Below are positions 1 to 7,741 of a DNA stretch of 28,946 bases, one piece after another. How positions within the stretch are numbered: the first letter of the stretch is position 1; the number at the start of each line of letters is the position of its first letter. The stretch covers positions 1-28,946 of the forward strand of contig JALOSN010000002.1 of the NCBI GenBank assembly GCA_025458415.1. Direction: 5' to 3'. Below the pieces are notes generated by a model. It ran no database searches and was not told the DNA's origin. It was given only the letters and a program-made list of their open reading frames with translations. The DNA is from Hydrogenophaga sp. Its GTDB lineage: Bacteria > Pseudomonadota > Gammaproteobacteria > Burkholderiales > Burkholderiaceae_C. The translations under genes were made by a program, and so were the position numbers.

Positions 1-1902
1 CAGGTGAACCTGTCGGAGTCGCTCAACCGGGTGCCGGGCATCACCGTGCTCAACCGCCAGAACTACGCCCAGGACCTGCAGCTGTCGATTCGCGGATCGG
101 GCTCGCGCTCGCCCTTCGGCATCCGAGGCTCGCGGCTGATTGTGGATGGCATCCCGGCCACCATGCCCGACGGCCAGGGGCAGGCCTCGACGATCAGCCT
201 GCCATCGGCCGGGCGCATCGAGGTGCTGCGGGGGCCGCTGGCGCAGCTGTATGGCAACTCGTCGGCGGGCGTGGTGCAGGTGTTCACGGCCGACGGACCC
301 GAAAAGCCGGAGTTGAGGGGCAGCCTGGACGCCGGCTCGAACGGCCTTCGGCGCTGGGGCCTGCAGGCGGCCGGACAGCAGGGGGCGGTGAACTACGTGC
401 TCGATCTGAGCGATTTCCGCACCGATGGCTGGCGCCAGAACAGCGCTGCCGAGCGGCGCCACCTCAATGCCCGCCTGCGCACCCAGCTGAGCGACCGGAC
501 GCGGCTGACGGTGGTGGCCAATGTGTTCGACCAGCCGGTCTCGGGCGATCCTCTGGGCCTGACCCGTGCCCAGCTGGCCGACAACCCGCGCCAGGCAGAC
601 AGCCGGTCAACCGAGTACCAGGCGGGCAAGGACGTGTCGCAGCGGCAACTCGGGCTGGTGCTGGACCAGAAACTGGACGATCGCAGTGAGCTGATGGGCC
701 GGGTGTATGCGGGCCAGCGCGATCTCGACAACCGGTTGTCGATTCCCCTGATGTTCCAGCAGGCTCCCACGGCGGCGGGCGGCATTGTCGACCTGGACCG
801 CGAGTACAGCGGTGCCGGCCTGCGCTACAGCCGACGCTTGCCACTGGGCGCAGGGCAGCTGAGCTACAGCGTCGGGCTGGATGTGGAGCGCATGAGCGAG
901 CGCCGGCGGGGCTTCATCAACAATTTCGGTTCGCGGGGCGAACTCAAGCGCGACGAAGACGACACCGTGCAGAGCACGGGCGTTTACGCCCAGGCCGACT
1001 GGGCGATCAACGAAGATTGGAGCGCAGTGGCCGGCCTTCGAGCCAACCGCGTGCGATTCGATGTGAAGGATTTCTTCATCCGCCCGGGCAACCCGGATGA
1101 CAGCGGTCAGGCGCGCTTCTCGGCCACCAACCCGGTGATCGGCCTGACGCGGCACCTGGGGCCGGACAGCAACCTGTACGTCAATGTGGGCCGCGGGTTC
1201 GAGACACCGACCTTCACGGAACTGGCCTACAGAACAGGTGCCAGTGGCCCCAACCTCGACCTGGCTTCTGCCCGAAGCACCCACGTCGAACTGGGCTACA
1301 AGACCCGTCTGACCGCGCAGCAGCGGCTGGACGTCGCCTTGTTCCACATCGGCACGCGGGACGAGATCGTGGTGGCCTCCAGCGGTGGCGGCCGCACCAT
1401 CTACACCAACGCGGGCAAGACCCGGCGCTCGGGCATCGAGGTGGCGCACAGCGCGCAGTGGACACCCGAATGGCAGACCCACCTGGCGTTCTCCACGCTC
1501 AATGCCCGCTTTGCCGACGCCTTTGCCAGCAGCAGCGGTGCGCAGGTGGCCAAGGGCAACCGCATTCCCGGCACCCTGGACCGGCAGCTGTTCGCCGAGC
1601 TGGCCTGGAAGCCGCAGGCCGTTCCTGGGCTGACCGGCGCGCTGGAGGTGGTGCACCTGGGGCGCATGGTGGTCGACGACCTGAACTCCGACCGCACCGA
1701 CGCCGCGACGTTGTTCAATCTGCGCCTGGGCTGGGAGCAGGCCATTGGCAACTGGCGTCTGAAGTCCTACCTGCGTCTGGACAATCTGGCGGACAAGGCC
1801 TACGTGGGTTCGGTGATTGCCAACGAAGGCAACCGCCGGTTCTTCGAGCCGGCACCCGGGCGCCAATGGGGAGTGGGAGCGAGCCTGAGCTACGCCTTCT
1901 GA
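1..1902 (+). CDS. TonB-dependent outer-membrane receptor, YncD/PqqU-like, 5' partial
   Basis: The reading frame is open to the left edge, so the signal peptide, TonB box and start codon are missing; the GTG at 4 is internal. About 632 residues remain. The plug domain comes first: an NRQNYAQD-like stretch, SIRG, then DGIPATMPDGQGQ, RIEVLRGP and LYGNSSAG. A 22-strand-type barrel follows, rich in alternating aromatic residues and ending in the terminal Phe (SYAF) used for outer-membrane assembly. The plug motifs resemble the YncD family, whose E. coli member was reported to import PQQ (PqqU); this rests on motif memory, not a search. In this setting the ligand could be PQQ, a lanthanide chelate or a siderophore. 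It converges on the ABC ATPase gene with 12 bp between the stop codons. Receptor identity is firm, substrate is inferred. Confidence 0.88.
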   Translation, partial: QVNLSESLNRVPGITVLNRQNYAQDLQLSIRGSGSRSPFGIRGSRLIVDGIPATMPDGQGQASTISLPSAGRIEVLRGPLAQLYGNSSAGVVQVFTADGPEKPELRGSLDAGSNGLRRWGLQAAGQQGAVNYVLDLSDFRTDGWRQNSAAERRHLNARLRTQLSDRTRLTVVANVFDQPVSGDPLGLTRAQLADNPRQADSRSTEYQAGKDVSQRQLGLVLDQKLDDRSELMGRVYAGQRDLDNRLSIPLMFQQAPTAAGGIVDLDREYSGAGLRYSRRLPLGAGQLSYSVGLDVERMSERRRGFINNFGSRGELKRDEDDTVQSTGVYAQADWAINEDWSAVAGLRANRVRFDVKDFFIRPGNPDDSGQARFSATNPVIGLTRHLGPDSNLYVNVGRGFETPTFTELAYRTGASGPNLDLASARSTHVELGYKTRLTAQQRLDVALFHIGTRDEIVVASSGGGRTIYTNAGKTRRSGIEVAHSAQWTPEWQTHLAFSTLNARFADAFASSSGAQVAKGNRIPGTLDRQLFAELAWKPQAVPGLTGALEVVHLGRMVVDDLNSDRTDAATLFNLRLGWEQAIGNWRLKSYLRLDNLADKAYVGSVIANEGNRRFFEPAPGRQWGVGASLSYAF

Positions 1903-1914
1903 CGAGCGCAGGGG

Positions 1915-2664
1915 TCAGGCCAGGGCCTGGCCTGGTGTGAGCTGGCGCAACACCTCGGCATGAAAGTCGGGCTCGGTGGCACTGGCCATGAAGCAGTCGA
2001 TCGGGCCGTCAAAGCGCACCTGCCCCTGGTGCAACAGCAGCAGGCGGTCTGCACCCTGGGCCTCTTCGATCAGGTGGGTGGCCCACAGCACGGCCATGCC
2101 CCGGGCGTGACACAGCGTGTGCATGGTGGACAGCAATTGCTGGCGCGAGGCGGGATCGAGCCCGACCGTGGCCTCGTCCATCAGCAGCACCCGGGGTTCA
2201 TGCAGCAGCGCGCGGGCCAGCTCCACCTTGCGCCGGTTGCCGCCTGACAGGGTTCGAACCACCGCACCGGCCTGTGCGCCCAGACCCAGGGTCTGCAGCT
2301 GCTGTTCGATGCGTTCGCTGGCCAGGCGCCGTGGCAGTCCGTGCAGGTCGGTGTGGAACAGCAGGTTGGCCCGTACCGACAGGTCCAGGTCGAGCGCCAT
2401 CTGCTGGAACACAACGCCCAGGCCAGCCAGCGCGCGGGCGGGATGGGTGCGCATGTCGTGCCCGAGCACCTGAACCTCACCTTTGTCCGGGCTGAACAGG
2501 CCGGTGAGCAACTGAAGCAGGGTCGACTTTCCGGCGCCGTTCGGGCCGAGCAGGGCCACCATTTCGCCGGCCCGGATGGCGAAGCTGACATCTTTGAGGG
2601 CCGGCTTGCCGCCATAGGACTTGTGCAGACCGGTGGCGCTCAGCAGGGGGTCGGTCCCGGTCAT
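1915..2664 (-). CDS. ABC transporter ATP-binding protein of the PQQ-alcohol dehydrogenase-associated type (PedB/LutE-like)
   Basis: The 249-residue ABC ATPase has Walker A GPNGAGKS (residues 40-47), Q-loop VFQQ (85-88), signature LSGGN (139-143) and Walker B VLLMDEAT (159-166). It resembles ATPases of ABC-2-type systems (DRI/Nod-like) found beside PQQ alcohol dehydrogenases. It probably energises the permease encoded at 6091-6909 on the opposite strand, since no other permease is present. Its ATG overlaps the stop of the upstream Bug-type gene by 4 bp (ATGA), which implies translational coupling. Splitting the ATPase from its permease and binding protein into a divergent unit is unusual. Assignment as an ABC ATPase is certain; pairing with the distant permease is inferred from context. 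Confidence 0.9.
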   Translation of the reverse strand: MTGTDPLLSATGLHKSYGGKPALKDVSFAIRAGEMVALLGPNGAGKSTLLQLLTGLFSPDKGEVQVLGHDMRTHPARALAGLGVVFQQMALDLDLSVRANLLFHTDLHGLPRRLASERIEQQLQTLGLGAQAGAVVRTLSGGNRRKVELARALLHEPRVLLMDEATVGLDPASRQQLLSTMHTLCHARGMAVLWATHLIEEAQGADRLLLLHQGQVRFDGPIDCFMASATEPDFHAEVLRQLTPGQALA

Positions 2665-3641
2665 CGATCGACCTCGCTTCGGTGGAGCAGTTTCATGCGG
2701 GACAGCAGGCTGCGTTCGTGGGCCACCGTGGCGAGCAGGGCGCGCCGGTAGTCCTGGGTGTTCAGGTAGTCCAGGTGCTGATCGTAGCGCGCCAAGGCCT
2801 GGCGGTGCCGTTCGGTGTGCATGGCCGTGCGAAAGGCATCGTGCAGCCTCTGGATGATGGCCTCGGGCGTTCCCGCCGGAGCGGCCAGGCCCCAGGGGGA
2901 GGTGTAGACCGCCTGCGGGTAGCCCATTTCAACCAGCGTGGGCACATCGGGCCAGCGGGGGCTTCGCTGTGCGCTGAAGATGCCCAGCAGGCGCAGCTTG
3001 CCCTGGTCGACCCAGGGTGCAAAGCCGGTCGAGTTGACGCCGGCCATCAGTTGCCCTCCGGCTATCGCCAGCATCTGGTCGGCCGTCCCCTTGTATGGCA
3101 CATGGACGTAGCGGACGCCTTGCCCGATGAGGATCTCCTCCATGGCCAGGTGGGCGGTGGTACCGATGCCGGTGGAGCCCAGCAGCAGTTCACCCGGGTG
3201 TAGCTGCGCCCAGTCGATCATGTCCTTCAGGTGGCGCCAAGGGCTGGCCGCTGGCACCAGCACGCCGAATGTGGTGCCCGAGACCTGGATGATGGGGCTG
3301 AGGTCGTTCAGCGGATTCCAGGGCACGGCGTGCATCAGGGCGTGACGGTAGACCGTGATGGGCACCTGCCCAATCGTGTAGCCGTCGGGCTCGGCCATTT
3401 TCAGCGCCGGTGCCACCTGCGTCCCGGCTGCGCCCGGCTTGTTGATCACGATGAGCCGTTGGCCGAGCAGCGGCTCGGCTTCCTCGCACAGGATGCGCAG
3501 GGTGAGGTCGGTGGCGCCGCCGGCTGGCCAGGGCACGATCAGCTGGATGGGCCTGTCGGGCCAGCCGGATGTGGCAGACCGGCTCGTCGGAGCCGCACAC
3601 GCCGCTGCCAGCAGACCGGCCAGCGCGCGACGACGTGACAT
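2661..3641 (-). CDS. Bug-family (TctC-like) periplasmic solute-binding protein
   Basis: The product is 326 residues, the usual Bug length. I chose ATG 3641 because an AGGGA ribosome site lies about 9 bases upstream and a signal peptide follows at once (MSRRRALAGLLAAACA, Tat-like double Arg). The open frame extends much further upstream but is not Bug-like there. Family hallmarks are WPDRPIQLIVPWPAGGATD near the mature N-terminus, the NKPGAAG loop, a VPYKGT segment and GLAAPAGTPE. Bug proteins bind carboxylates and other small molecules, usually for tripartite tricarboxylate transporters or signalling. No TctA/TctB membrane partner is present; instead the gene overlaps the ABC ATPase by 4 bp. 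Ligand unknown. A role in delivering a metal-chelating carboxylate is only a guess. Confidence 0.88.
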   Translation of the reverse strand: MSRRRALAGLLAAACAAPTSRSATSGWPDRPIQLIVPWPAGGATDLTLRILCEEAEPLLGQRLIVINKPGAAGTQVAPALKMAEPDGYTIGQVPITVYRHALMHAVPWNPLNDLSPIIQVSGTTFGVLVPAASPWRHLKDMIDWAQLHPGELLLGSTGIGTTAHLAMEEILIGQGVRYVHVPYKGTADQMLAIAGGQLMAGVNSTGFAPWVDQGKLRLLGIFSAQRSPRWPDVPTLVEMGYPQAVYTSPWGLAAPAGTPEAIIQRLHDAFRTAMHTERHRQALARYDQHLDYLNTQDYRRALLATVAHERSLLSRMKLLHRSEVDR

Positions 3642-3911
3642 GCGGGTTTTCCCTGTGTCATTTCGGAGCGTTGCAGCGGGCAGTCGATGTGGCATATTGG
3701 TTCGGCGGTGGGGACATGTTCCGCAGCGTCCAGAGGCACCCGGCGACGGGCTCTGCCGGCGGTTGGCGGGTGACCAACCTTGAAGCCGGCCACCGGCCTT
3801 GCGACTGTCCGCAAGAACCGTTCCCGTGCGGATGGCACTGAATTTGCTGCCTGACCTGCCCAGGCCCGGCCGAGGCTGGCCTGGGCCATCTGGAGAATCA
3901 AGGAGACACGC
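3642..3911. promoter_or_regulatory. Divergent intergenic region between the Bug/ATPase unit and the transport operon
   Basis: This 270-bp gap holds no convincing gene. It contains a strong rightward sigma-54 promoter (3833-3848), a CTTGCG-N6-CGCAAG inverted repeat at 3798-3815 and a GGTTGG-N7-CCAACC repeat at 3761-3779. Any leftward promoter for the Bug gene is unclear. Confidence 0.6.
3833..3848 (+). promoter_or_regulatory. Sigma-54 (-24/-12) promoter of the transport/relay operon
   Basis: The sequence reads TGGCACT-GAAT-TTGCT and matches the RpoN consensus TGGCACG-N4-TTGCW at all but one defined position, with correct GG to GC spacing. Transcription would start near 3859, about 50 bases before the ATG at 3912, which has an AAGGAG ribosome site. 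Confidence 0.75.
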
Positions 3912-4913
3912 ATGAGTTTTTTTCGCCGACCCGCTCTTTCCGCCACGCGTCTGGGCTTGTCCCTTCTGTTGTCCGGCCTGAGCCTGGGAACACTGGCCCA
4001 GCCGGGCAGCACGGTCTATGTGTCCAGCGAGAAGGACAAGAAGATCTACATGTTCAACGCCAAGGGTGACCGCATCGGCGCCATCGACACCTGTGAACGT
4101 CCGCGCCACATGGTGTTCAGCCTGGACAAGAAGACCATGTACGTGTGCTGCGGCAACAGCAACGAACTCGGTGTCATCGATGTGGCCACGAAAAAGATGG
4201 TTCGCACCATGGAGCTGGGTGAGAGCCCCGAGATCTTCGATTTCAACAGTGACCAGAGCACCATCTACGTGTCGATCGAGGACGACAACGTGATGGCCGC
4301 CTACGACATGGCCACTGGCAAGGAGCTGTTCACTGTTGCCACCGGCGGCGAGCCCGAGGGCATCTACGTGACCAAGGACAACAAGTTCGCCTTTGTCACG
4401 TCCGAGGTGGCCAACGTGGTCCATGTGATCGACCTGAACAGCCGCAAGGTGGTCAAGGACATCAAGGTGGGCAAGCGGCCGCGCCGCTTCATGCCGGCAG
4501 CCAACGGAACCGAGCTGTGGGTGAGCGACGAGCTGAGCAACTCGGTCAGCATCATCGATCTGGCCAGCCAGGCGGTCAAACACACGGTGGTTTTCAAGGT
4601 CAAGGGCTTTCGCGATTCCGACGTGATGCCGGTGGGTCTGGTGCCCAGCCTGGATGGCAAGAGCATGTGGGTGGGGCTGGGTCGTGCCAACCATGTCGCC
4701 GAGGTGGATGTGGCTTCGCGGCAGGTCAAACAGCTGGTGCTGGCCGGCCAGCGCGCCTGGGGCGTTGACCTGAGCCCGGATGGCAAGACGCTGTATGTGG
4801 CCAACGGGCTGTCGGATGACATGACCGTGATCGATGTGTCCGGTGCCAAGGCCCGGCCGGTACGCACGGTGCCTGTGGGGCGGGTGCCGCACTCGGTGCT
4901 GGTGAGCCGATGA
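3912..4913 (+). CDS. PQQ-dependent catabolism-associated YVTN beta-propeller protein (LutD/PedA-like)
   Basis: The 333-residue exported protein has a signal peptide ending about residue 30 (SLGTLAQ). It consists of repeated blades of the form V-x-V-I-D-x-x-S/T-x-x-V, for example LGVIDVATKKMVRT, VHVIDLNSRKVVKD, VSIIDLASQAVKH and VAEVDVASRQVKQ. These are typical of seven-bladed YVTN/NHL-like propellers. A vicinal CC (YVCCGN) and a third Cys (DTCERP) near the N-terminus could form a disulfide. Members of this family sit next to quinoprotein alcohol dehydrogenases and lanthanide-transport genes. The likely role is as a periplasmic accessory, either a scaffold or a metal/cofactor binder; it is not demonstrated here. 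First gene of the operon; its stop overlaps the next ATG by 4 bp. Confidence 0.87.
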   Translation: MSFFRRPALSATRLGLSLLLSGLSLGTLAQPGSTVYVSSEKDKKIYMFNAKGDRIGAIDTCERPRHMVFSLDKKTMYVCCGNSNELGVIDVATKKMVRTMELGESPEIFDFNSDQSTIYVSIEDDNVMAAYDMATGKELFTVATGGEPEGIYVTKDNKFAFVTSEVANVVHVIDLNSRKVVKDIKVGKRPRRFMPAANGTELWVSDELSNSVSIIDLASQAVKHTVVFKVKGFRDSDVMPVGLVPSLDGKSMWVGLGRANHVAEVDVASRQVKQLVLAGQRAWGVDLSPDGKTLYVANGLSDDMTVIDVSGAKARPVRTVPVGRVPHSVLVSR

Positions 4914-6109
4914 GGGCAGGGCTGCGCTGGTCGCTGGCCGGCTGCCTGGCCCTGGCCGCGGCCTTGCCGGGCCTGCAGGCCTGGGCGGCCACGCAGGTGC
5001 CGGTGGCGGTGGTGTCGCTGGAGCGTGACCCCCGCTACGCACCGCGTCGCGCCGAGCGCGCCTACCCCGGGCATCCCACGACGCCTGCCATAGAGGGGGT
5101 ACGGCTGGCGGCTTCGGACTCGGCCTACGAGCTGGGCACGCAGGATATGGCGCTGGAGATCAAGCCGTTCACGCTGGCCGGGCCGGATCAGTTGGGCCCG
5201 CTGTTGCAGCAGCTCAAGGCAGCCCGCATACAGCACGTGGTCGCTGATCTGCCGGTGCCCCTGCTCAAGGAACTGGCGCGTCAGGTACCGGGCGTCCTTG
5301 GGTCGGCGCTGCTGTTCAATGTGTCGCAGGATGCGGATGCGCTGCGCGGGGCGGACTGCCAGCCCCATCTGCTGCACACCTACCCCAGCCGTGCCATGAC
5401 CGGTGATGCCCTGGCGCAGTACCTGGCCGCACGCCGTTGGACCAAGGTGCTGGTGTTGTATGGCCCGCTGGAGGACGACGCGGTGCAGCTGGAGGCCTTC
5501 AGGCGCTCGGCCAAGCGCTTCGGTGTCCAGCTGGTGCAGGAGCGGCCGTTCAAGCTCAGTGGGGACCCGCGAGAAAAGGACCTGGGCAACCTGCGCCTGC
5601 TCACCGGTGACCGGCAGCACGAGGTGGTGGTGGTGATCGACAGCGATGGCGAGTTTGCCCGTACCGTGCCCTACGCCACCCAGTGGCCAAGACCGGTGGC
5701 GGGAGCCTCCGGCTTGGTGCCGCTGGCCTGGCACCCGCAGTGGGAGCGGCATGGGGCGCCCCAGCTGACCCGGCGTTTCCTGCGCCAGACCCAGCGTGCC
5801 ATGCAGGGGCACGACTGGGCCGCCTGGATGGCTGGCCGTGCCATTGCGGCCGCGGTGCTGGCCCAGCCCAAGGGTGGTGCGGCGGCGCAGCTGCAGGCCC
5901 TGAGGAGCGGTGCAGTGACGCTCGACGGTTTCAAGGGCAAGGCGCTCAGCTTCAGGCCTTGGGATGGCCAGCTGCGCCAGCCCGTGTTCCTGACGCACGG
6001 TGATGGTGTCATCGGCATGGCCCCCATGGACGGCGTGCTGCATCCGACCGAGACCATGGACACCCTGGGCGTGGACCGCGCGGAGAGCGCATGCAAGGCG
6101 CGTCTCTGA
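4910..6109 (+). CDS. ABC transporter substrate-binding protein, PQQ-dependent alcohol dehydrogenase system (LutA/PedA-like)
   Basis: The product is 399 residues with a cleavable signal peptide (GCLALAAALPGLQAWAA). It has the two-lobed Leu/Ile/Val-binding-type periplasmic fold: an N-terminal lobe with VPVAVVSLERDPR, a middle segment RRWTKVLVLYGPLEDDA like the hinge-lobe start of type I binding proteins, and HEVVVVIDSDGEFAR. It matches the class found with PQQ dehydrogenases, which includes periplasmic proteins needed for lanthanide-dependent growth in Pseudomonas putida (PedA1A2BC) and Methylorubrum (Lut). Translation is probably coupled to the propeller gene by an ATGA overlap, and its 3' end overlaps the permease by 19 bp. 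Substrate is inferred only; a lanthanide or its chelate, PQQ and a pathway intermediate are all possible. Confidence 0.85.
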   Translation: MRAGLRWSLAGCLALAAALPGLQAWAATQVPVAVVSLERDPRYAPRRAERAYPGHPTTPAIEGVRLAASDSAYELGTQDMALEIKPFTLAGPDQLGPLLQQLKAARIQHVVADLPVPLLKELARQVPGVLGSALLFNVSQDADALRGADCQPHLLHTYPSRAMTGDALAQYLAARRWTKVLVLYGPLEDDAVQLEAFRRSAKRFGVQLVQERPFKLSGDPREKDLGNLRLLTGDRQHEVVVVIDSDGEFARTVPYATQWPRPVAGASGLVPLAWHPQWERHGAPQLTRRFLRQTQRAMQGHDWAAWMAGRAIAAAVLAQPKGGAAAQLQALRSGAVTLDGFKGKALSFRPWDGQLRQPVFLTHGDGVIGMAPMDGVLHPTETMDTLGVDRAESACKARL

Positions 6110-6909
6110 TGCTGCACCTCGTGCGGGCTCTGCGCGCCGTGGTCGGGCGCGAGGTGTCCCGCTTTCTTCGTCAGCCCTCCCGACTGGGTTCGGCCCTGGT
6201 ACGGCCCCTGCTGTGGTTCGTGGTGTTTGCAGCCGGTTTTCACAATGTGTTCGGTGTCGCTGTTCAGCCACCGTACGAAACCTACATCGAATACAAGGAA
6301 TACATGCTGCCCGGTCTGCTGGGCATGATCGCGCTGTTCAACGGCATGCAAAGTTCGCTTTCCATGGTCTATGACCGGGAGATGGGGGTGATGCGCCTGC
6401 TGCTGACCGCGCCGCTGCCGCGCGGCTGGCTGCTGGCGTTCAAGTTGCTGGCTGGCACCAGCCTCTCGTTGCTGCAGATGACGGTGTTCCTGCTGGTCGC
6501 ATGGTTGTTTGGCGTGGCAGTGCTGCCCTGGAACCTCCCGCTGGTGCTGCTGACCATGGCCTGTTGTGCCGCCATGCTGGCCGCGCTGGGTCTGGTGTTG
6601 TCGGTCTACGTGCGCCAGCTGGAGAACTTTGCCGGTACCATGAATTTCGTGATCTTCCCCATGTTCTTCATCAGCCCGGCGCTCTACCCCCTGTGGAAGC
6701 TGGAGGAGTCGGGTGCCTGGTGGCTGCACCAGGCGGCGCAGCTCAATCCGTTCAGCCACGGTGTCGAGGCGATCCGCTTCGCCCTGCATGGCCAGGTCAA
6801 CCTCATCGCGTGGGCGGTGCTGCTGGGCTGTTCGGTGGTGTTTTTTGTGCTGGCCCTCTGGGGGTATGACCCGCAGCGTGGCTGGATCCGTCAGCGCGGA
6901 GCAGCCTGA
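6091..6909 (+). CDS. ABC-2-type transporter permease (PedC/LutF-like)
   Basis: The 272-residue integral membrane protein has about six hydrophobic segments and the ABC-2 layout: a cytoplasmic N-terminus followed by ALVRPLLWFVVFAAGF, then EYMLPGLLGMIALFNGMQSSLSMVYDREMGVMRLLLTAPL, the conserved coupling region. This topology is typical of exporters (NodJ/DrrB-like), yet it is co-transcribed with a periplasmic binding protein. I chose ATG 6091, which has a GGAGAG ribosome site 5 bases upstream; ATG 6109 (TGATG with the previous stop) is the alternative and would remove six residues. It likely works with the ATPase at 1915-2664. Direction of transport cannot be told from sequence. Confidence 0.87.
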   Translation: MQGASLMLHLVRALRAVVGREVSRFLRQPSRLGSALVRPLLWFVVFAAGFHNVFGVAVQPPYETYIEYKEYMLPGLLGMIALFNGMQSSLSMVYDREMGVMRLLLTAPLPRGWLLAFKLLAGTSLSLLQMTVFLLVAWLFGVAVLPWNLPLVLLTMACCAAMLAALGLVLSVYVRQLENFAGTMNFVIFPMFFISPALYPLWKLEESGAWWLHQAAQLNPFSHGVEAIRFALHGQVNLIAWAVLLGCSVVFFVLALWGYDPQRGWIRQRGAA

Positions 6910-6931
6910 CCCATCAGGCAGGAGGTGGGGA

Positions 6932-7741
6932 ATGAACCGTACAACGATCTGTCGCCGGGCATTTGTCGGCTGGGGCATGGGCGCAGCCCTCATGCCAGGA
7001 GGCGCCTTGCGCGCGGCCGAGGACCACACGGGCGGCGACCCGCTGGGCTCCATGCAGTGGCCTGGCCTTCGCCGGCAGTTCATCGGCCAGGCGCCGATGG
7101 CGTTCTCGGATCGGGTGCTGGTCAAGGGGCCCGCCTTTGCCGATGACGCGATGAACGTTCCGGTGCTGGTCGACGCCCGGGCACTGGCCGGCGTGGGTGG
7201 CGGCATCCGGCGCATTCGTGTGGTGGCCGATCGCAACCCGGTGCGTGAGGTACTGGACTTCGAGCCGCTGCGCTCGCTGCCGGTGCTGGCGTTTCGACTG
7301 CGCCTGGAGCAGGCATCGCCCGTGCGTGCGCTGGTGCAGACCGCCGACGGGCGCTGGCACGTGGGCAGCACCTGGGTGCAGGCCGCTGGCGGAGGGTGCA
7401 CTGTGCCCGGTGCCACGCGCGCCGACGGCAGCTGGAGCCAGACGCTCAACCAGGTGCAGGCGCGCTTCTTCAGCAATGTGCTGGAGGGCAGCCGCCGCCT
7501 GCGCCTGAGGGTGATGCACCCGATGGATACCGGGCTGGTGGCGGGCATTCCCGCTTTCTACCTGGAGCACCTGGAGCTGCTGGACGCGGCCGGACAGCCC
7601 TGGTGGAAGCTGGGACTGCACGAGCCGGTATCCGAGAATCCCATCATCACCTTCGAACTGCCCACGGCTGCCCTGGGCAACTTCAGGTTGACCGGTCGGG
7701 ACAACAACGGCAACCGCATTGACGTGGAGCTGGTGTCATGA
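6932..7741 (+). CDS. Quinoprotein dehydrogenase-associated SoxYZ-like fused carrier
   Basis: The 269-residue exported protein has a Tat-like N-terminus (CRRAFVGWGMG). Residues about 55-165 form a SoxY-like Ig-type domain ending in GGGCTVPG, with the single carrier Cys at 156. Residues about 170-269 form a SoxZ-like domain (RLRVMHPMDTGL, then NPIITFELPTA). In thiosulfate oxidation the SoxY carrier Cys sits at the extreme C-terminus (GGCGG) and SoxZ is separate; here the Cys is internal and the halves are fused. No soxA, soxX, soxB or soxCD is present. Such fusions occur with PQQ dehydrogenases, so I infer that the Cys carries an intermediate of alcohol oxidation rather than sulfur. AGGAGG lies just before ATG 6932. 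The 3' end overlaps the hydrolase gene (ATGA). Confidence 0.86.
   Translation: MNRTTICRRAFVGWGMGAALMPGGALRAAEDHTGGDPLGSMQWPGLRRQFIGQAPMAFSDRVLVKGPAFADDAMNVPVLVDARALAGVGGGIRRIRVVADRNPVREVLDFEPLRSLPVLAFRLRLEQASPVRALVQTADGRWHVGSTWVQAAGGGCTVPGATRADGSWSQTLNQVQARFFSNVLEGSRRLRLRVMHPMDTGLVAGIPAFYLEHLELLDAAGQPWWKLGLHEPVSENPIITFELPTAALGNFRLTGRDNNGNRIDVELVS

Noticed and set aside
607..1866. 419-codon minus-strand frame antisense to the TonB receptor
   Set aside because: High-GC shadow frame with no recognisable motif; the receptor frame has clear family motifs.
3810..3825. Possible leftward sigma-54 site GGGAACG-GTTC-TTGC for the Bug/ATPase unit
   Set aside because: GG and GC spacing is right but the -24 box is poor and the site overlaps an inverted repeat; too weak to list as a promoter.
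3642..5042. Long minus-strand open frame continuing upstream of the Bug gene (would give a 793-residue protein)
   Set aside because: The upstream part is antisense to the YVTN propeller gene and low in complexity; the signal peptide and ribosome site place the real start at 3641.
4364..7548. Two long minus-strand frames (4364-6271 and 5671-7548) across the transport operon
   Set aside because: They oppose five well-supported plus-strand genes and encode His/Gln/Arg-rich sequence typical of antisense shadows.
6932..7741. Sulfur-oxidation (Sox) system
   Set aside because: Only a SoxYZ-like fusion is present; soxA, soxX, soxB and soxCD are missing and the neighbours are quinoprotein-linked.
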